5,530 bases of DNA. It comes from Nanosynbacter sp. (GTDB lineage Bacteria; Patescibacteriota; Saccharimonadia; Saccharimonadales; Saccharimonadaceae). The notes beneath the pieces are model-generated. The model worked only from the letters and a program-made list of their open reading frames with translations, had not been told where the DNA came from and searched no databases. The position numbers were made by a program, and so were the translations under genes. Where the stretch lies: positions 1 through 5,530 of the forward strand of contig JABZKE010000039.1 in the NCBI GenBank assembly GCA_015257445.1. The letters run 5' to 3'. Of the stretch, positions 4,733 through 5,530 are shown piece by piece. Position 1 is the stretch's first letter. Each line of letters opens with the position of its first letter.

Positions 4733-5530
4733 TTAAAATTTCTTTTGACAGTATGGACAAAGATGTGTACCACGTCCTGCAACTTTAATTTTAATAATTT
4801 CCGTACCGCATCGTTCGCATGGTTCACCCTCGCGACGAAAAACTTTGGCAAATTTAGTCAAATAATCACCCTTCGTACCATCCGCTTTCACGTAAGTCGC
4901 CATAGTGCTACCGCCTGAATCAATCGAATCTTGCATCACCGTGCGCGCACCAACCAAAAGTTCATGGATTTCTTCATCGGTCAAACTTTCCACGATGCGT
5001 TCCGGATGAATTTTGGCAAAATAAAGCGATTCGTCTGCATAGATATTACCGAGGCCACAAATCACTGTTTGGTCTAGAATAGTCGGCTTGATTAAGGCTT
5101 TTTTATGGCGCATCAAATTTTTTTTAAATTCTTCGTCCGTCATATCCCACGGCTCTTTGGCAAGCTTCTTGATGAAAGGCTCGTTTTCTACTTCACTAGT
5201 TTCTAGCACTTTACAAAAACCAAATTTTCTCTGATCATTAAAATAAAGCGTGCCAATCTGGTCCAGCTCACCGGCCGCAGTTTTTTCGCAAATTTCAAAC
5301 TCCACTCGCGTTTGTTTATTCGGTAAACCCCCATAAAAACTTTCGCTCGGGTGTCCACCCGAAAATCCGTCCTTATCAAATAACTCCGTCTTAAAATCGC
5401 CTTGCGAGATCATCTTCACGAAATCTTTACCAGATTCGGTTCCTAGATTTCGATAAATTAATTGCCCGGTCATTCTCAGATGCACCATCATTGAAACGCC
5501 ATTTTCGAAATCAAAAATCAAGGCTTTGCC
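4733..5530 (-). CDS. mutM: Formamidopyrimidine-DNA glycosylase (MutM/Fpg), N-terminus beyond right edge
   Basis: MutM is a bifunctional glycosylase/AP lyase that removes 8-oxoguanine and ring-opened purines. The frame enters at 5530 with GKALIFDFENG, the family's '.RRGK.L.f.l..g' strand, so about 55-60 residues including the catalytic N-terminal Pro lie outside; the 265 residues seen are the rest. Visible in order (numbered from the edge) are HLRMTGQL with the intercalating Met20, and DQRKFGF with the Arg101 and Phe103 wedge residues. The H2TH segment is GLGNIYADESL (159-169). A C-terminal zinc finger has Cys238, 241, 258 and 261 in a C-x2-C-x16-C-x2-C pattern, including the GRGTHLCPYC beta-hairpin Arg. 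Between the Met and Arg wedge residues is an insertion of roughly 40 residues relative to E. coli. A TTG at 5521 is not the real start. holA follows 7 bp downstream, suggesting one message. Confidence 0.93.
   Translation of the reverse strand, partial: GKALIFDFENGVSMMVHLRMTGQLIYRNLGTESGKDFVKMISQGDFKTELFDKDGFSGGHPSESFYGGLPNKQTRVEFEICEKTAAGELDQIGTLYFNDQRKFGFCKVLETSEVENEPFIKKLAKEPWDMTDEEFKKNLMRHKKALIKPTILDQTVICGLGNIYADESLYFAKIHPERIVESLTDEEIHELLVGARTVMQDSIDSGGSTMATYVKADGTKGDYLTKFAKVFRREGEPCERCGTEIIKIKVAGRGTHLCPYCQKKF

Noticed and set aside
5519..5521. TTG as the start of mutM
   Set aside because: The frame continues to the window edge as GKAL, part of the conserved RRGK.L strand, so the gene is simply cut by the window.

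Overview
The window reads as part of a small, AT-leaning bacterial genome, most likely a Patescibacteria/CPR lineage and plausibly Saccharibacteria. This is an inference from gene style, not from a search. The clues are a ribosomal protein S20 with a long Lys/Ala/Thr tail, a very short DNA polymerase III delta subunit, a MutM with a sizeable internal insertion, compact spacing, and -10 boxes lying almost on top of start codons. The genetic code looks standard: ends are TAA or TAG and no in-frame TGA is needed.

Layout. (1) Positions 1-440, minus strand: the N-terminal part of a Wzz/YveK-type polysaccharide chain-length protein running off the left edge. (2) Positions 441-865: a gene-poor gap. 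It holds the Wzz promoter and, on the plus strand, a compact candidate transcription unit of about 230 nt. That unit has a promoter, a 5' hairpin, a Shine-Dalgarno sequence, a possible 26-residue basic peptide and an intrinsic terminator. The aspS promoter follows. (3) Positions 866-2629, plus: aspS, aspartyl-tRNA synthetase with features of the non-discriminating type. (4) A bidirectional terminator separates aspS from the convergent uppP (minus), the undecaprenyl-diphosphate phosphatase. (5) uppP and rpsT (plus) diverge from one compact intergenic region in which their -35 boxes overlap. (6) A second bidirectional terminator separates rpsT from a convergent minus-strand pair, mutM then holA, spaced 7 bp apart and running in from the right edge.

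The genes are mostly core housekeeping: translation (aspS, rpsT), cell-envelope lipid carrier recycling (uppP), clamp loading (holA) and oxidative base repair (mutM). The chain-length protein adds surface polysaccharide export. UppP and the Wzz-like protein both touch undecaprenyl-linked polysaccharide metabolism but are not in one operon here.

The most interesting items are the unexplained structured unit at about 582-812 and three promoters (Wzz-like, aspS, uppP) whose -10 boxes predict leaderless or nearly leaderless mRNAs, in contrast to rpsT, which has a normal leader and Shine-Dalgarno. I found no CRISPR array, insertion sequence, tRNA or rRNA.
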